Positions 1 through 11,832 of a DNA stretch of 64,000 nucleotides are shown here, in pieces. Source of the stretch: Marvania coccoides (Eukaryota; Chlorophyta; Trebouxiophyceae; Chlorellales; Chlorellaceae); contig OY978101.1 in NCBI GenBank assembly GCA_963854735.1, positions 310,001 to 374,000 on the forward strand, in the 5' to 3' direction. The notes under the pieces were generated by a model. It ran no database searches. It was not told the origin of the DNA and saw nothing but the letters and a program-made list of their open reading frames with translations. A program made the position numbers and the translations under genes. Position 1 is the first letter of the stretch; each line of letters starts with the position of its first letter.

Positions 1-107
1 TAGTGGAAGGGCGGCCGTTCAGGCTGGTTTCTGTGCAGCCGGTGGACTTGTACCCTCACACGCCTCACGTGGAGGCAGTGGCGGTGCTGGAGAGAGATTC
101 CGATTGA
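1..107 (+). CDS. 3' end of an RNA m5U methyltransferase (TrmA/RlmD family), partial
   Basis: The frame starting at base 3 stays open to a TGA at 105-107 and encodes about 34 residues. They include PVDLYPHTPHVEAVAVLER. This matches the C-terminal end of SAM-dependent RNA uracil-5 methyltransferases, where a 'D-[LM]-[FY]-P-H-T-x-H-[VI]-E' block lies just before the stop. The rest of the gene lies left of the window, so the Cys nucleophile and SAM motifs cannot be checked. Its stop is only 88 bp from the stop of the opposite-strand SHOC1-like gene, a tail-to-tail arrangement. The family call rests on one motif; tRNA versus rRNA specificity cannot be told. Confidence 0.6.
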   Translation, partial: VEGRPFRLVSVQPVDLYPHTPHVEAVAVLERDSD

Positions 108-194
108 TGAGCAGCTAAAAGAATAGTTTACTCGTACCTTTAATGTTTTCGAAGTTTTTGAACTGCTTATTAATGCGAATTTAAAAATACCTCG

Positions 195-3100
195 TCACCA
201 TTGGCGCATCGTGCGTGAAGAGTACTTTTTCTTAGTCGCCTTGCCGCCAGCGCCTCCACCGCCGCCTCGGCCCCTCCCCCGCCCACCCCGCTTCCTCTTT
301 GAATAATCCCCGCCCGCAGCCGCCGCAGCCTCGCTCGGCGGCGGCCTCCACGTCGCGCGCTGCTGAAGCGCAGCGGCGATGTGGCCCAGCTGAGGCGCCC
401 CAGGCTGCTGCCATGAGGACAGCCCAGAGCCTCCATCCTCAGCAGATCCGCATGCAGCTCCCCCAACGGAAGCTGCCGGGTAGCTGCCACCCCCGCCTTG
501 CAGCTGCTGCGGTTGGTAGCCGCCAAAATGTTGCGGCGCTGCAGCGAGTTGCTGCTGCTGGTAACTTCTAGGGTGATGCCGCTGCGGCGGTAGAGCAGTG
601 CTTCCTCCTTGATGCTGCTGCTGTTGCTGCTGCCGTGCTTGAATGAAGGCTTCGATGGGGTTGGCCGGTCGCTGCTGCTGAAGGCGGCGAAGCTGCCCTA
701 GCCCTGGCGCCAAACCTGGCACCAAATCCCACCCACCGCCAAAAATCTCTGCATCTTCTTCTTGAACCTCTGGGTAGCGCTGCTGCTGCAGGAGGTAGAG
801 AGCACCGCCGGTGCTGCCTCTGCCACCGCCTCCATTCCGCTGCTGCATGCCTTGCCTCCCACCGCCGCGACCTTCCTCGCGGAAACAACGCGGGTCCATG
901 CCGTCGTCGGTGTCTCCACCATTTTCCTCATCAGCGGCCGCTGCCGCCGGCCCGCTGTCGCCATCATCATTCAGCCCAGCTTCCCATTGCCCGATGGGAT
1001 CCATGGCGACCCCAAACTCATCCACGTCGCCGCCGCCTGGTGCTGCAGGGAACTGCCGCTGTGCGTGCTGAGGGGGCAGCATGGAGCGCTGCTGCTGCAT
1101 TGGCCCGCCCAGTGGGCGGCCCCGCCAGCTGGGAGCAGGCTCAGACATGACGATGCTGTCTTGCTCGTCTTCTTCCTCGAATATAAACGCCCCCGGGTCC
1201 ATGAAATCTTCAGCAGGAGCGACAGCTGCGCGGTGCTGCGCTGCGGCACCAGCGGCAGCAGAGCTGACCGGGCCCAAGCCATGACCGCCAAAGTGGGAAG
1301 GTCGCAGTAGGGGCGCAGCATACGACAGCGCAGGTCCTCTAGCATTCGCAGCAGGGATGCGTTCACGCTGCGGCGGCGGTGGCGGAGCTTGCACAGAAAC
1401 CATGGGCTGCCGATCGTTCCATCCTCTTTTCGCCGCTGCGTACACCTGTCTCTGCTGGCCCGCAAACTCGTGAGCCGCCCTCTGCTGTTGAATTTGGCGG
1501 TCGGCGAAGGAAGGCGGTGGAGGGAGAATGTCAGCAGACTGAGGAGGCGCAGCAGGCACAGCATACGCATGATTTTCCACCTGGGGTATGCTGGTGCCAC
1601 CGCCCAGAGGCGTCCCAGAGGCGGCGCACTGCAGGAACAGGTCCATGCTGTGCGTGGGTATCAGCGCCAGCAGCGCCGGAACTCTCTCAGGTGGAAGGCC
1701 GTCCAGCGCCAGCAGCTGCCGCAGCGACAGCCCGCAGCCGGCCAGCACCGCGGCGCTGTGTGCGTTGAGGCAGGGGAAAGCTTCGAGAAACGCCGCCTGA
1801 TGGGAAGGCGGGTCTCCGATAACATAATGCTGCCCAGCGCGGCGGCGCCTCCACTCCGCGAGGTGCACATCCGCCAGGGTTTTGGTCAGCACAGCGGTGG
1901 TGGCGCCGTCCGGCGAGACGTCGCACTGCAGCGTGAGGTTGCAGGCGGCGGCGATGGTGAGCAGCCGGGAGGAGCCGCAGAGGATCTGCGAGCGAAATCC
2001 CAGGCCGCCCTCGCACACGAGGAAGAGCTTGCTGAAGGCCCGACCCACGCGGGCGAGCAACGGCGCTGCGCCAGCCAAGAATGCCTCAAAGTCCTATGTA
2101 GAAAAGACGAGGAATGAACATGACAATCAGCACTGCTTGGCATATAATTTGTGTATAAAATGCAATTGTTGTAAACGTCTGAGGAAATAGTTGTAAGCAA
2201 CAAGGTAAATACTTTTCTTACCGGCTGGTCTTGTTGGTCCACGATCACGGCCAACGCGGCGCTGGGTGACAGCACCAGGTCCAGGTGTAGCATGCGGCGC
2301 TCTACCACCGTCGCCCCGCTGCGTTCCAGCCCCAGCAAGCCCTCCCTCAGAGCTGAGCGAGCCTGCACCGGTCTGGCAGGGTTGCTCGACACAACCAGAG
2401 GCCAATCAGGCGCAGGAGCAGATTCCAGGGTGACAGGGGGCGCATCACGCTGCTGTAGGATGGCTGGAGGGGCAGCGGCGGCGGCTTTTTCAGCGGCAGC
2501 CGGCTGGGGAGCCAGCTGCAGCACATGAGGCGCCACAGCCAATACCGTGGCACTGCAGCGCGAGGCTGCGCTCTGGATGGCTGCCAGAAGCGCGGTCTGA
2601 GTGCTATCCTCCGTGGCGTACACCACAGCATGGTCGAAATGCTTATCGAGCAGGCTAATACCACTACTGCCACGAGTGCTGGCAGCGGAATTGTTGGTTT
2701 GACGGTCTTGAGGCTGCGCTGATGATGCGACCGCAATGGAGCGCAGAACCAGGGCAGAAGCAGCCAGCACGCAGTCGGAGACCTCGCAGGCCTCTATCAG
2801 AGCTTCGTTCACTTCTTCAGTTGACGGTGAGCTGGCAAGCTCGCCGCCGCGGTCCACGTGGCACGGCCGCAGCCCCGCCGCTGAGACGACGGAGTAGAGC
2901 GTGAAGAAAGACTTGGGCGCCCCCACCACCAAAATCTTGGCCCCCTGCATCACCGGTGTAACATTTTAGTAAACTTTTTGGGCAACAATGGACATTTTTG
3001 GGGGCAAAACAACGAACAATTGTTTTCGCTGGAAAAAGTTTATATAAACAATTTACCGGGATCAGGGTGCTGATGGCCGCCAGTTTCTGCCGCAAAGCGG

Positions 3101-5534
3101 TGTGTTTGGGGTGGTCTTCGAGCTCTCCTGCCTCCACCCGCCCGGCTGCCGCCGCCACCTCCCTAACCGCCGCGCAGCCCTCCAGCACCGCCGGCAGCTC
3201 CTGCATGCTGCTAAAAAGATACATGCTGGCGGTGCGCACGCCGTGGTGGGTCAGCAGGCCCGCGGTCTGCCGCAAAACTGCCACCGCCGCTAGGTTTCTT
3301 GCCAACGTCTTGTTAGGGTCAGTGTTGGCGCGGAGGGCTTGCGTGAGAGGTTCTACGGCGGGGAAGGTGGATGCAGCGACCGCCGGGGGAAGAAAGGCGG
3401 CGGGAACGGAAGAAAGAAGCGCAGCATCGTCCCGGCGCAGCGCACCCAGCAGGGCAGTGTGAGACTCAGGCAGCTGGACTTCTACAGTCTGCACGAGTGA
3501 TGCTGCAGGGGGCATGACCGCATCCTCAGAAAAGTCGCTGGCCGAGAATGAAGGGTCAGGCGCATTCTTGGCAGCAGCAGCGACAGCGTTGCCGTCACCA
3601 GATGCAGCTGCGGCGCGCTGAAGCTTCATCATGAACTGCAGTCCTCCGCCGCCGCCACCTCCGGCGGTCTTTTGGCGCTTCACAGCTCGCAGAGCGTCAA
3701 CTGCTGCCGCATCCACCGGGGACCCAACTCCACCCTCTGGAAGAAAGTAAGCAGCCTTTCCAGCAATGGATTTAGGCGACACCGTGCCGCGGGGCGATCG
3801 CAGAGAAGCAGTGTGCGAGCGGGTGGGGCCCTCCACAGAAAATTGCGCCACCATTAAAGAAAGAACGTCGTTGCTCCTGCTGCTGCGCATGCGGCGGGGC
3901 GGGAGCGGCTTGGGCCACGGCTGAAGCCTCGCTGCTGCAGCTTGGCACGCCGCCAGCAGCTCTGGCGGCCTGAGCGCTGCCTGTGTGGCAGTCAGCGACC
4001 AGTCGAGGTAGAGCTCGATGTTGCTTGTGCTGCGCCTCCCGAGTCCAAACTCCAGCTGCGCGTCAGCGAAGATGCGAGGTCCCTCGCCGCTGCGCAGCGC
4101 AAATGCCGCGGGGATGTCTACTGGCGGCAGCAGCATGGGGCCTTCGCTGGGCGCCATTTCTTGAGCCACAAGCTGCCAGAGCAGCGTGCAGCCAGCCAAG
4201 CTGCCAGCCCCTCCTCTGCCATCTGCACCTACTTATGTACAGAAACAATAAATTGAGGAGGAAATCATTATTTATTAAACTATTTTTTTTACCTGCAGGT
4301 GGGGTTACTAGACCCAGGTCTTCATCTGTACACCCAGGGGGCGGCAGCAGCAGCTCAGGGAACAGCGACAGCGGGAACAGCGGGTCGGACGCATCCACCT
4401 CGCCCAGCAGCACCGTTTCATAGAATGGCAGCAGCGGCAGCTCAATTTCAGCGAATATGTCGTCTTTTTCCTTTGATTTTGAGGCCCCAAACGCACGCAA
4501 TTTCCTTGGCTGCTGTGGCTGAGCATCCGCGGCAGTATTCCCAGCGAGGAGGAGCTCTGGGGGGAGGCGAGGCAGCGGCAGCAGATTTGGGGGGCACGGG
4601 GGCAGCTGCTTGGCAGCTGGTTTCCAATCTACGGATGACACAGCTGAAGGACTGAGCTCAGGCAGCGCGACCAGCCCCAGATGAAGCTCCGGAGGCTCCT
4701 TTTTAATGGGATCGAGCTGCTCCCGCCATGGAGCATTGATTTCTGTGCCAGAGCCGCCTAAAGCAGACTCGGGTGGCACAGGCTCGTCTAGAAGGGTCGC
4801 CTGCAGCTTGAGGTGGCGCGGAGAAGGCGCTGGCAGCCCCTCTAACATTGCCGAATGGGCAAGAGGCAACGGGGGTGCCAGCGGCTCTGTAGGCATCTCT
4901 TTGGGCCGGGGGGAGTAGCTGGGGGCTGGAGCAGGGCGTGAGCCGAAAAGAGTGGAGCGATCGATAGAGGGCAGCTTTTTGGACAGCCTTAAAAGCTCCC
5001 TCAGGCCCCCCCCCTGCAAAAATTAAAATTGATAATAATATCAAGTATTCACTGAGGATAAATCGGGGTGTTTGAATGCTGAAAACATGCCTTTGATTTG
5101 CTGGGGTTGGGTTGAGTGCCCAAGAAAGGTTCAGGCAGGGTGGAGCAGCTGTTGAGAGGGAAAGTGGAGCGCCAGCTGTAGACCAGATCACTGACGATCT
5201 CTGAAGGACAGCGGGGGGCACATGGCTTGGTCTGTGTGAGTTTTGCGAGCTCTGCGATCGGCGGAATGCCGCTGAGGGGCCCTAGCCCCGCGAGCTGGTG
5301 CACTGCTCCCGTTTCAGGAGTTGAAATTTCAGATAAAATGCCGTCGTTGAGCTCTTTGAAGAGGCTGCCGCGCTGCTGCTGCGCCGATTTATGTCGGAAA
5401 CTGAATTCAGGCAGCAGCGAGCGCTCATGCTCCTGTCTGGCTGCATTCACAGCGTCTGCAATATAATTTCGAGCCTGCACTGCAGGCAGGGCAAAGCCCG
5501 GCCCCTGCTGCAGTGGCGCCGCGATCAGAACCAT
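195..5534 (-). CDS. SHOC1: SHOC1/ZIP2-like meiotic crossover protein (XPF-like nuclease fold)
   Basis: Proposed exons: 5534-5091, 5013-4293, 4228-3057, 2944-2222, 2093-195, giving 1652 aa. The reading frame is continuous across all four introns; the first is a GC-AG intron (donor AAG|GCATGT). Residues about 1020-1180 resemble the C-terminal domain of plant SHOC1. They hold an XPF/Mus81-like nuclease fold (KLFLVCEGGLGF, then LLTIAAACNLTLQ) followed by a helix-hairpin-helix-like segment (FPCLNAHSAAVLAGCGLSLRQLLAL). The rest of the N-terminal half is poorly conserved. After about residue 1200 comes a long tail rich in Gln, Pro and Gly that ends basic (GRGRGRG, KATKKKY). In plants and animals SHOC1 (yeast Zip2) works in the nucleus with PTD/SPO16 in ZMM-dependent class I crossover formation and is thought to bind branched DNA without cutting it. 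The start is the first in-frame ATG; an extension upstream would need a non-ATG codon. Family call from motif memory; the N-terminal exon is least certain. Confidence 0.68.
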
Positions 5535-6591
5535 TACACATATATATATAAATGAATACAATAAAGTCGGGCGATATGAACGAGCAAGAAAAAGAAGAAA
5601 TACCAATATTTTGAGTGTTTCTTCATAAAAATTTTTAAACTCCTCGCCTTCCACTCGCTTAATTATTTTATTAATGGGGTACCTGGCAAGGGAGCTCTTC
5701 TGGGAATTTATGGCGCTTTATCGAGTTGGGCTATAACCGATGGGGGGAGTTCGGCAGCTGACTTGCAATTTCACGGGGTTTATTGTACCTTGAGGCAGCG
5801 CAAAACGTTAGATTTGCAGGCATGGGTCGGCTGTGCATTTAATTTTTCCAGTTTTCAGTTTTATAATAATTTCTCCTCGTTTTTGCGAAAAGCGGCACGC
5901 CGGGCGGAAGCCCAGCTTCAAGCTGACGCTAACGGCAATTGAGAATCCAGCACCTTTACAATCCATAAAAACATTAAGCGAATTATGAGACAGTCATGCT
6001 GCTACATTGATGCCCTGCCAAGCTTTTTCTTTTTCAATTCAGAGCGCCTGGTCCTCGCTCAAATAGCACGTGCTTCCACACAAGAATGGACGGTACAAAG
6101 GCATGCAAGAACGAGGCATGGGAGTGATACCTGATCAACATGCTTCCACTAATGTTGGCCATCAGCAGCAGCTGTTATTGATTATTTGACATCCGAGCCG
6201 CTAATTGCCTCCCTCATTCAACGCTATTTCTTATCAACTTGATGATAAAATTTGGGCATCGCTATGCTGCCGTACATGGTACGGCTGCAGCATACTCCCC
6301 ACTGCGCCCCAGTACTGAAAACTCGCTGCTGCGGGCAAGGAACGCTGATTAAATTTTTGACGCTCTGTTACGACAAAATGTTAATTCAGTGGCCCTGGAA
6401 GCCGTGTTGCTGCATGATAAGGACGTTGATATGTAGATTATCTCATGGCTTTACATTTGAGCTTCAAACCATCACAAAAAAAAGCAAAAGGAAAAAGAAA
6501 GGTGACGATGATGGAACCACCGACGGAATGACCCGCTGCTGATGAAATCGAGCAGATTCTGAGCCCCTAGAAAGACACATGCCCGTTAAAA
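5535..6591. other. Intergenic: SHOC1-like upstream region and EF-2 3' flank
   Basis: About 1.06 kb. It should hold the promoter and 5' UTR of the SHOC1-like gene at the left and the EF-2 3' UTR at the right. The only sizeable reading frame (6252-6542, +, 96 codons) has no recognisable motif and ends in a Lys-rich run in AT-rich sequence, so I do not call it. No RNA gene seen. Confidence 0.5.
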
Positions 6592-9500
6592 TTAAAGCTT
6601 GTCCTCGTAGTCTCCCAGGGGCGGCATAATAATCTTCAGGCCCTTCCTCTTGCGGATATCAAGGCACAGATTCTGGGTCAAACTCTCGGCAGACAGAGGG
6701 TCGCTCTGCATCATCTCCCAGTGATCGAACACGCACTGGGGGAAGGCCTGGCCGGCGGTGGCGGCGCGCAGCTGGGAGTCGAACCCGAAGGACTCGATGA
6801 CGGGCAGGTACGCCTTCAGGTTGAAGATGGGGGTGCCGGGGCGCTGGATGGACTCAAACACCTCTCCGCGCTTCTGGTTGAGCACATTGTACACGCCGCC
6901 GATGGCGGTCTCGGGGCACTGGATCTCCACCAGGTAGACGGGCTCCAGCAGGCGGGGCTCGGCGGTGAGCTGCGCCGCGTACATGGCACGGCGCGCCGTG
7001 GGGATGATCTGTCCTCCTCCGCGGTGGATGGCGTCGGCGTGCAGCACCACGTCGCACACCTCAAACACGACACCGCGCATGTTCTCCTCCGCCAGCACGC
7101 CCTCCTTAGACGCCCACTGGAACGCCGCCACCGCCGAGTCCTTGATCTCGTTCAGGTACTGCACGCCCTTGGTGACGTCGGTCAGCATGTTGGGGCCGGT
7201 GGTGTCGGGGCCAAACGCCCAGATCTTCTTGGCCATGTCCTTGTCCCAGCCGAACTCCTCTGACAGGATCTTGGAGCGGATCTTGGGGTCGTCGCGGGGG
7301 CCCACCTTGCCGTCGTCGATGGCCTCGGCCAGGCCCTCCTCCAGGGGGCGCGCCTGTAGGTACAGGCGGTTGTGCTTGTTGGGCGACTTGGACATGACGA
7401 CGTGGTCGGACATGGCGGACACGGTCTCGCGGAAGGACACCACGGGGGGGGACACGCGGATCTCGGCGCCGCCCATGAAGTCGTCCTGCAGGTCCTTGAG
7501 GCAAATCTCCAAGTGGAGCTCGCCGGCGCCGGCGATGATGTGCTCGCCGGTCTCCTCGATCATGCACTGCACCATGGGGTCGGACTTGGCCAGGCGCTTG
7601 AGGCCCTCCACCAGCTTGGGCAGGTCGGAGGCCAGCTTGGGCTCCACCGCCACGCGCACCACGGGCGACACCGAGAACTTCATGGCCTTGATGGTGAACG
7701 CGTCCTCCGCCTTCTCGTCGGCCAGGGTCGCGTTCTTGGTAATGAACTGGTCCAGGCCCACCAGCGCCACGGTGTTGCCGCACGGCACGTCCTCCACCGC
7801 CTCCTGGCGGCGGCCCATGCACAGCACGGTGCGCTGCACGGTCTTGATGTACAGGTCCTTCTTGGAGCCGGGCACATAGTTGGGGCCCAGAATGCGGACC
7901 TTGCGGCCGGTGGCGATGCGGCCGGCGAACACGCGGCCGAAGGCGTAGAAGCGTCCCTTGTCGGCGGCGGGAATCATCTTGGAGATGTACATCATCAGCG
8001 GGCCGTCGGGGTCGCAGTTGCGGATGGCGGTGGCGTAGGTGTCGTCCAGGGGGCCCTCGTACAGCACGTCCACGCGGTACCTCTGTGCCTTGGCGGGCGA
8101 GGGGAGGTGCCAGATCATCATCTCCAGCAGGGCGGCGTGGGCGGGGAGCCAGGTCTGCATGACGCGCTTCATCAGCGGCTTGCCAACCAGATCCTTGTCG
8201 TCGGGCTTAAGGTTCTTCAGCACCTCGAGCTTCTCCAGCAGCATCCACAGCTTCTCCTTGTTGTCGTTCATGGCGGCATCGATGACGGTGCGGATGGGCT
8301 CGTAGATGAACTGGCAGAAGCCGCGCTTGCAGTGCGCGCCGCCGGTGTGCTTCTTGGTCCACTTCTTGGTGGTGGGGTCGAAGAAGTTGTCGCCCCACAG
8401 CTTCTCCATCATCTTGGCGCGGTCGGTGCCGAACTTCTTGGCGTACAGATCGGCAAACACGGTGAGGGTGAAGGCCCAGCCGTGGAGGCCGGCGGAGAAG
8501 CACACGGTGCCCATCTCGGGGTAGACCTGCAGTTGAGAAAGTGGGAGAGGGGGGAAGAAAGGAGCGAGTCAGAAAAGACAAGAGGAATAAATGGCTCCAA
8601 TATATATGAACATATGTTTTGAATTAATAATTTAAATGAAAAACTATAACAAAGCTCAATATCAGAAGAAAATGAAATAAAACCTTCTTCTAAATTGCAT
8701 AAAAGAATCAACGTTGAAAACCCAATCAAGTCGAGAATTTCAGAACTAACCTGGGTATCTCCCAGGGCCTCGTCGGCGTAGGTGGCCATCACCACGTTGG
8801 CGTTCTCAATGACGCGGCGGTAGGAGGAGAAGGCCTCCTCGGGGTCCAGCATCAGCTCCAGGAAGCAGCGGTCGATCTTGTTGATGGTCAGCACGGGCTT
8901 GATGCGCTCGCCCAGCGCCTGGCGCAGCACGGTCTCAGTCTGCACGCACACGCCCTCAATGCAATCCACCACCACCAGCGCACCGTCGGTGATGCGCAGC
9001 GCGGCGGTCACCTCAGAGGAGAAGTCGACGTGACCGGGGGAGTCGATGAGGTTCACCAGGAAGTGGTTGCCCTCTCGCGCGCCCTTGTAGCCGTCCAGCT
9101 TCTCGTCCTCCATGATGTAGTACAGGGAGATGCCGGTGGACTTGATGGTAATGCCGCGCTCCTGCTCGTCGGCGCGCGTGTCGGTCAGGCGCTGGTCTCC
9201 AGCCTGCTCCACGGCGATAATACCGGCGGCAGCCACCAGGGAGTCGGTCAGGGTGGACTTGCCGTGATCGACGTGGGCAATCACGGACATCTGAAGGGCG
9301 GAGTGGAGAAAAAACAGGTGAGTTGAGCAGCCAGATGAGATGGGAGATGGAAAAAAAAACAGGGCAGAGGTGCTTCCGACAACGAAAACTCTATTGGGGC
9401 TCACATTACGGATGTTGTCCTTGAAATCCATGAGGGTACTGCACAGGGGAGAAGGAGGAAGAGGCAAAGTGAGCAAGCAGGCATGCCAAAGATCAAGACG

Positions 9501-9744
9501 TGCGCCCCCACGAAACAGTTTAATGACCGGGTCGGCCCCCATCCAGCACTCCGAGATCACCAAGCTGGCAAACCGCCGCTTGGTTCGCCCAATAAACAGC
9601 CAAACAGCCACTGGGCGATGCGCATCGAGATGCGAGCACTTGTTGTCCTCCTAACCCCGCCGCAGCGGCGCCATCGCGCCCCACAAATGCCGTTTCCGGT
9701 TCCCTGAGCACTCACCGGATCTCCTCGATCGTGAATTTCACCAT
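6592..9744 (-). CDS. EEF2: Translation elongation factor 2 (eEF2)
   Basis: Exons 9744-9716, 9438-9405, 9290-8751 and 8526-6592 join in frame to 845 aa, the usual eEF2 length. eEF2 is the cytosolic GTPase that moves peptidyl-tRNA and mRNA through the ribosome after each peptide bond. The first two exons are tiny (29 and 34 bp), coding [10 protein letters not shown] and [10 protein letters not shown], exactly the conserved eEF2 N-terminus. The P-loop AHVDHGKST is at 26-34, the DxPGH box (DSPGHVDF) and the NKID guanine motif follow in exon 3. The diphthamide loop [11 protein letters not shown] is intact, with the modifiable His near residue 702. The protein ends with the family-typical DYEDKL. 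All introns are GT-AG. Codon use is strongly GC-biased, as expected for a highly expressed gene; this also creates long open frames on the opposite strand that are not genes. Confidence 0.98.
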
Positions 9745-10461
9745 TTTGGCTTCTCTTTTCTATCGAGAGCAGCCAACAGGGGCGGGCCACGGGGTGTGGC
9801 GAGGGGAAGGGCAGAGGATCCTGCCGAAAAATCGGTGAGAATGAAAAAGGAGCTATTCTGCAACAACACAGTCTCAAAAAGTCTTCAGCAGCCAGCAGCC
9901 GGATCATCACTTTCTTCCTGGCTTGTGGTAGGCGGCGTGCTACTCTGATTTGTGCGAGGAGAGCTGCTGCAATTTTGCCAAGTCGGAGCCAGCATGCACC
10001 CGCTTGCATGTACTTTGTCGACGCCAAAGGCCAACAAAAACGCGCATGCATCTTTATAATAAAGTTCGCCGCTGCCAGCTTTCCAACTGCTATCATTGCT
10101 CCCCTCCGTTCTTCTTCTTCTCACCATAGTCACCACCATTTTTCAGCATGGGGCTTGTGGGTGCCAAGGGCCAACAAAGTGCGCATCTTGCTCACGAAAG
10201 ACGGGTTTGGAGGCAGGGTAGGCAACTACTGTCGGAACGAAAAACGCCCCATTTCTCTATGCACTAACGCCTTTGACCTGGCGCACCTGCTGGTGATTTT
10301 TATTGCAAAGGGCCTCACAGCAAAAAGCTTCGCCATGGCATCAAAATATAATAATACAATTCACCGCCGCTGCCAGCTTCTTCTCAAATGCTACTACTTA
10401 CATTCATACATGCACACCTACATACAATACAGGGGTTATAGTCCACAACGAAAGTTTATTA
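9745..10461. other. Intergenic: EF-2 promoter and RPA43 3' flank
   Basis: 717 bp between the EF-2 start codon and the RPA43 stop codon, both on the minus strand. It must carry the EF-2 promoter and 5' UTR. Two copies of a phrase 'GCCAAAGGCCAACAAA / GCCAAGGGCCAACAAA' occur near 10023 and 10167, with similar flanks (CGCATCTT / CGCATGCATCTT), which may be promoter elements or a small diverged duplication. No coding exon recognised. Confidence 0.4.
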
Positions 10462-10600
10462 TTATTTCTTCCCCTTTTTCCTTTTCTTCTTCTCCCCGCT
10501 ATCATCACCGTTGTCGCCACTCGTTTTCTTCTTCTTTTTCGGCCTCTCCTCCTCTTCCTCCTCAGGCTCCTCAACATCCTTTGTCTTTTTTCGCTTTTTC

Positions 10601-10636
<36 letters not shown>

Positions 10637-11358
10637 TCCAATACTTCTTCCTCCTCCCCCTCCTCCTCCTCCTCCTCAACCGCTGCTGCCACCTCTTCTT
10701 CTATCACCACCTTCCTCTTCTTCGTTTTCCGCCCTTCCATGCCGCCCACCGCTGCCACATTGCCGGTACCCTTGTCTTTCAACGCACCAGTCAGACTGAC
10801 ATACTGCCCCTCCTGCCGCACCTCCCGTACCGTAAACACCACCGAATCCCCCACAGATATTGTGTGCGAAGGTTCTTTGCTGCTGGCCCATATGCCGTCT
10901 GCCGGCCTCGGTCGAATGCTGGCCTGCACGTCTCCTGCCTTCACCACCGCGTTCATAAACCCCAGGACCACTAGCCCGATGAAGTCGTCGGCGACCTTGT
11001 TCACCACGCCCTCCAAAAACATGCCGGGGCGAGGGCGGAAGAGCGTGAAAGTTGCAGAGACGGTGAGGCGAGTGAGAGGGAAGTAGGAGTGGACAATGCC
11101 AGTGTGAGACACCACACGCTCGTCACTGTAAGCCAAAGGCACGCCCTCTAGGTCCTCGTTGTATCTGCGCGCAAAAAATGGTTCATTTGAGCATAAAATT
11201 GAGGCGGCAGCAGAAAAATATTTGAAAAACTAAGCTCACCGCAACAGCATGCCATTGAGGTGCTCATGGACGCCGGTTTCGACGGCGCATAGCCGCGATG
11301 GGTGTATGTCGATCATGAGTCGTGTTTTAACTCGCTCCAGCATAGAGTTGTCTGGCAT
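10462..11358 (-). CDS. RPA43: RNA polymerase I subunit RPA43-like (RPB7-family stalk subunit)
   Basis: Exons 11358-11240 and 11164-10462 join in frame to 273 aa. The N-terminal part (MPDNSMLERVKTRLMIDIHP, then LNGMLLRYNEDLEGVPLAYSD) matches the RPB7-like tip domain; the phrase 'YNEDLEGVPLAYSD' is typical of RPA43 rather than RPB7 or RPC25. An S1/OB-like region follows (PRPGMFLEGVVNKVADDFIG and VVLGFMNAVV). The last 110 residues are low-complexity: acidic Glu runs, a run of about ten Ala, and Lys-rich nuclear-localisation-like blocks (KKRKKTKD, RPKKKKKT). Such a charged tail is common in RPA43. The protein would form the Pol I stalk with RPA14 or its equivalent and dock the RRN3 initiation factor in the nucleolus. 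The Ala run is encoded by a CTG/CAG microsatellite at about 10602-10633, a likely site of length variation. Confidence 0.88.
10602..10633. repeat. CTG/CAG trinucleotide microsatellite inside RPA43
   Basis: About ten CTG units on the plus strand, read as GCA (Ala) codons in the minus-strand RPA43 tail. It lies among several other coding repeats (CTC/CCT blocks encoding Glu runs). Confidence 0.9.
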
Positions 11359-11832
11359 TGAAAATAATTATTCAAATGCACTAAAAACAAATTGGCCACA
11401 ATTCGGGTGATGCGGCTGCCGATTCAAAGTTTGATTTAATTTGTATAAAAGTGTGCGAATTGGATTCGATTAATGCGGGTGGTCTCTCTTGAAAATTTAA
11501 TTGAAAAAATAGAGATGAAAGCGGGTCGGCGTCGTGAAATCAGGGCAGCAATTGAAACCCAGTGCTTCAAAACTTGTTAATATTAATACATGCATACACG
11601 CAGCGCGGCGTTTAGCGATGTTTTCGGGATGCAGGAGGAAACCTTATTTGCGTTTTGAGTTCGGCCCCACGCTTTCTGCATGCATTACAATTGCAATTTC
11701 ATTCTTTTTACACCACATCCAGCCACTCTCTGATCGTCCAGCAGCGCCCCAACATCGCCACCAAGCACTGAATCTTGGAAAACAAATCTATTGTCGTAGC
11801 CCAACCCCGTCTTATTATTTTTCGGTCGAACG
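11359..11832. promoter_or_regulatory. Divergent promoter region, RPA43 / DeCL-RGG gene
   Basis: 474 bp separate the two start codons of oppositely oriented genes, so both promoters and 5' UTRs must lie here. The sequence is AT-rich in the middle and pyrimidine-rich just before the plus-strand ATG. No specific element identified. Confidence 0.5.

Noticed and set aside
5535..5654. N-terminal extension of SHOC1-like protein beyond the ATG at 5534
   Set aside because: The open frame continues upstream but would start at GTG and encodes an aromatic, hydrophobic stretch typical of AT-rich leader sequence.
6252..6542. 96-codon plus-strand frame between SHOC1-like and EF-2
   Set aside because: AT-rich, no recognisable domain, no splice structure; expected by chance in a 1-kb gap.
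7372..8622. Long open frame (416 codons, +) across EF-2
   Set aside because: It is the antisense shadow of the highly GC-biased EF-2 exon; low-complexity His/Gly/Val-rich translation, no motif, no introns or promoter of its own.
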